From CAYZPE01 sp964626625 (lineage in GTDB: Bacteria; Patescibacteriota; Minisyncoccia; Phycocordibacterales; CAYZPE01), in contig CAZVFV010000021.1 of assembly GCA_964626625.1 (NCBI GenBank), forward strand, positions 1 through 11,862: a DNA stretch of 11,862 nt, in the 5' to 3' direction. The first letter of the stretch is position 1. Every line of letters begins with the position of its first letter. The notes under the pieces were generated by a model that was not told the origin of the DNA, searched no databases, and worked only from the letters and a program-made list of their open reading frames with translations. Positions 10,997 through 11,862 of this stretch are shown one piece after another. The position numbers and the translations under genes are program-made.

Positions 10997-11862
10997 ATGA
11001 CCTACTCACTCGGAACGCTGCCAGGCTCGATGCGTGCGCAGACCGCGGAAGAGATCGTCGCGGCAAATCTCGCGCTACAGGCCAAGCGCGCCGCATACAG
11101 TGCGCTGCCGAGTGCGGCCCCGCCGGGCTCCGTGTCACCGACTCTCGTGTACCAGCAGTACAGCGACGGCTCAGCGTCAGGGATTCGACTTCCGATGGCG
11201 ACAGGCACCAAGGTCGCCATCGGCATCGCGGGCGCGGCTCTGCTCGCTGGCGGCGTCTACCTCGCGACGCGCAAGAAGGCGCCCGCCGCGCTCACCGCGA
11301 ACCGGCGTCGGACGAAGCGGCTCGCGGCCAACCCGAAGCGCCAAGAACTCGAAGCCGCGGTGGCAGCAGGCAAAGACATGTCCCGCGCGAAGCTGACCGA
11401 CGCGGACCTGGCCTACGCGAAGCTGGCCGGCGCGAAGCTGGCCGACGCGAACCTGATCCGCGCGAACCTGCCCGGCGCGATCCTGCGCGGCGCGAACCTG
11501 CGCGACGCGAGCCTGGCCGGCGCGAAGCTGACCGACGCGGACCTGCGCGGCGCGGACCTGCGCGGCGCGACCATGACCGGCGCGAACCTGTACAGCGCGG
11601 ACCTGACCGGCGCGGACCTGACCGACGCGATGCTGATCGGCGCAAAACTGAAAGGCGCGGACCTAACCCGCGCAAAACTGCACGACGCGGTCCTGGCCGA
11701 CGCGACCCTGCGCGGCGCGAAGCTGACCGGCGCGAACCTGGCCTACGCGAACCTGATCCGCGCGGTCTTGACCGACGCGACCTTGGTCGACGCGGACCTG
11801 ACCGGCGCGAACCTGTTCGGCGCGAACCTGCGAGGCGCGGACCTGACCGGCGCGATCCTGCG
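10997..11862 (+). CDS. Membrane-anchored pentapeptide-repeat protein 2 (partial, cut by window end)
   Basis: At least 288 residues, with the C-terminus outside the window. It starts MTYSLGTLPG and has a short N-terminal region with AEEIVAANLALQ (18-29) and VSPTLVYQQY (46-55), both echoed in the 9247 gene. A membrane helix at ~71-89 is introduced by MATGTKVAIG, as in the 7579 gene. The basic ATRKK/TANRRR segment is identical in DNA to the 9617 gene, and at least 32 pentapeptide repeats follow from residue ~127. It lacks the large N-terminal domain of its neighbour, so it looks like a mosaic: N-terminus related to 9247, membrane lead-in related to 7579, and tail and repeats related to 9617. The ATG follows the previous stop directly, with only a weak ribosome binding site, so coupled translation is likely. 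Function unknown. Confidence 0.9.
   Translation, partial: MTYSLGTLPGSMRAQTAEEIVAANLALQAKRAAYSALPSAAPPGSVSPTLVYQQYSDGSASGIRLPMATGTKVAIGIAGAALLAGGVYLATRKKAPAALTANRRRTKRLAANPKRQELEAAVAAGKDMSRAKLTDADLAYAKLAGAKLADANLIRANLPGAILRGANLRDASLAGAKLTDADLRGADLRGATMTGANLYSADLTGADLTDAMLIGAKLKGADLTRAKLHDAVLADATLRGAKLTGANLAYANLIRAVLTDATLVDADLTGANLFGANLRGADLTGAIL
11262..11371 (+). repeat. 110-bp direct repeat, copy 2
   Basis: Perfect match to 10173-10282, offset by 1089 bp. It lies at the equivalent place, after the membrane helix and before the pentapeptide repeats, in the 10997 gene. Homology stops sharply at the upstream side inside the membrane helix and degrades into the related pentapeptide repeats downstream. 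Confidence 0.95.
11375..11862 (+). repeat. 15-bp-periodic pentapeptide-coding repeat array (continues past window)
   Basis: At least 32 units with the same GCG-NNN-CTG-NNN-NNC pattern as the array at 10283-10927, but a different order of variable codons and more AAG and GAC at the second position. The array is not a simple copy of the first one. Confidence 0.9.

Noticed and set aside
11292..11675. Minus-strand Arg/Ser-rich frame over the second array
   Set aside because: Shadow of the pentapeptide repeat, without a start signal or plausible composition.
10283..11862. CRISPR-like array
   Set aside because: Units are 15 bp, in frame, without spacers, and code for pentapeptide repeats.
1..11862. 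tRNA, rRNA, insertion sequence or strong terminator hairpin
   Set aside because: None was found by eye. Intergenic gaps are too short, there is no transposase or integrase-like gene, and no stem followed by a T-run was seen.

Overview
The window is a GC-rich (roughly two-thirds G+C by eye), densely packed stretch with every supported gene on the + strand. High GC, strong G/C bias at third codon positions and the absence of housekeeping genes suggest an accessory element (phage or virus, prophage, or plasmid) in a high-GC bacterium. Myxococcota/Polyangia is my guess from the general style of the sequence, but no marker gene here proves a host. No tail, terminase, integrase, replication or major capsid gene was recognised.

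Layout. Positions 1-395 hold no convincing gene. They contain an 11-bp tandem repeat (31-60) and a cluster of CACGTK-type motifs (68-150). Block A (396-3888) has a four-cysteine protein, a helical protein ending in an almost pure Asp/Glu tail, and a 778-aa protein with an N-terminal GGGxY-type domain, a long coiled coil and a Gln/Pro-rich linker. Block B (3916-7528) has a small basic protein and a transglutaminase-like protein with a visible Cys-His-Asp triad. These are followed by three tandem Ala-rich proteins each ending in one membrane helix, a fourth C-terminally anchored protein, and a protein with a seven-cysteine N-terminus. Block C (7579-11862) has a 452-aa protein, two ~100-120-aa proteins, and two adjacent proteins in which a membrane helix is followed by a long pentapeptide-repeat domain. 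The last gene runs off the window.

How the genes may work together. Eight proteins carry a single membrane helix (C-terminal, or just before the pentapeptide repeats) and have no signal peptide. Seven proteins start M-[S/T]-Y, encoded by different synonymous codons. A [F/L]-G or F-G-A-E motif recurs in their N-terminal or pre-membrane regions. Membrane-anchor, basic-tail and short peptide modules are reused between genes, in one case with 110 bp of perfect DNA identity. My reading is that this is the structural cassette of a membrane-associated multiprotein assembly. The most economical candidate is an undescribed tailless, membrane-containing virus or virus-like element, but this is inference. 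Genes within blocks are mostly stop-start overlapping (TGA with ATG). The four genes that end in TAG are each followed by a small gap, and three of those gaps contain weak promoter-like sequence.
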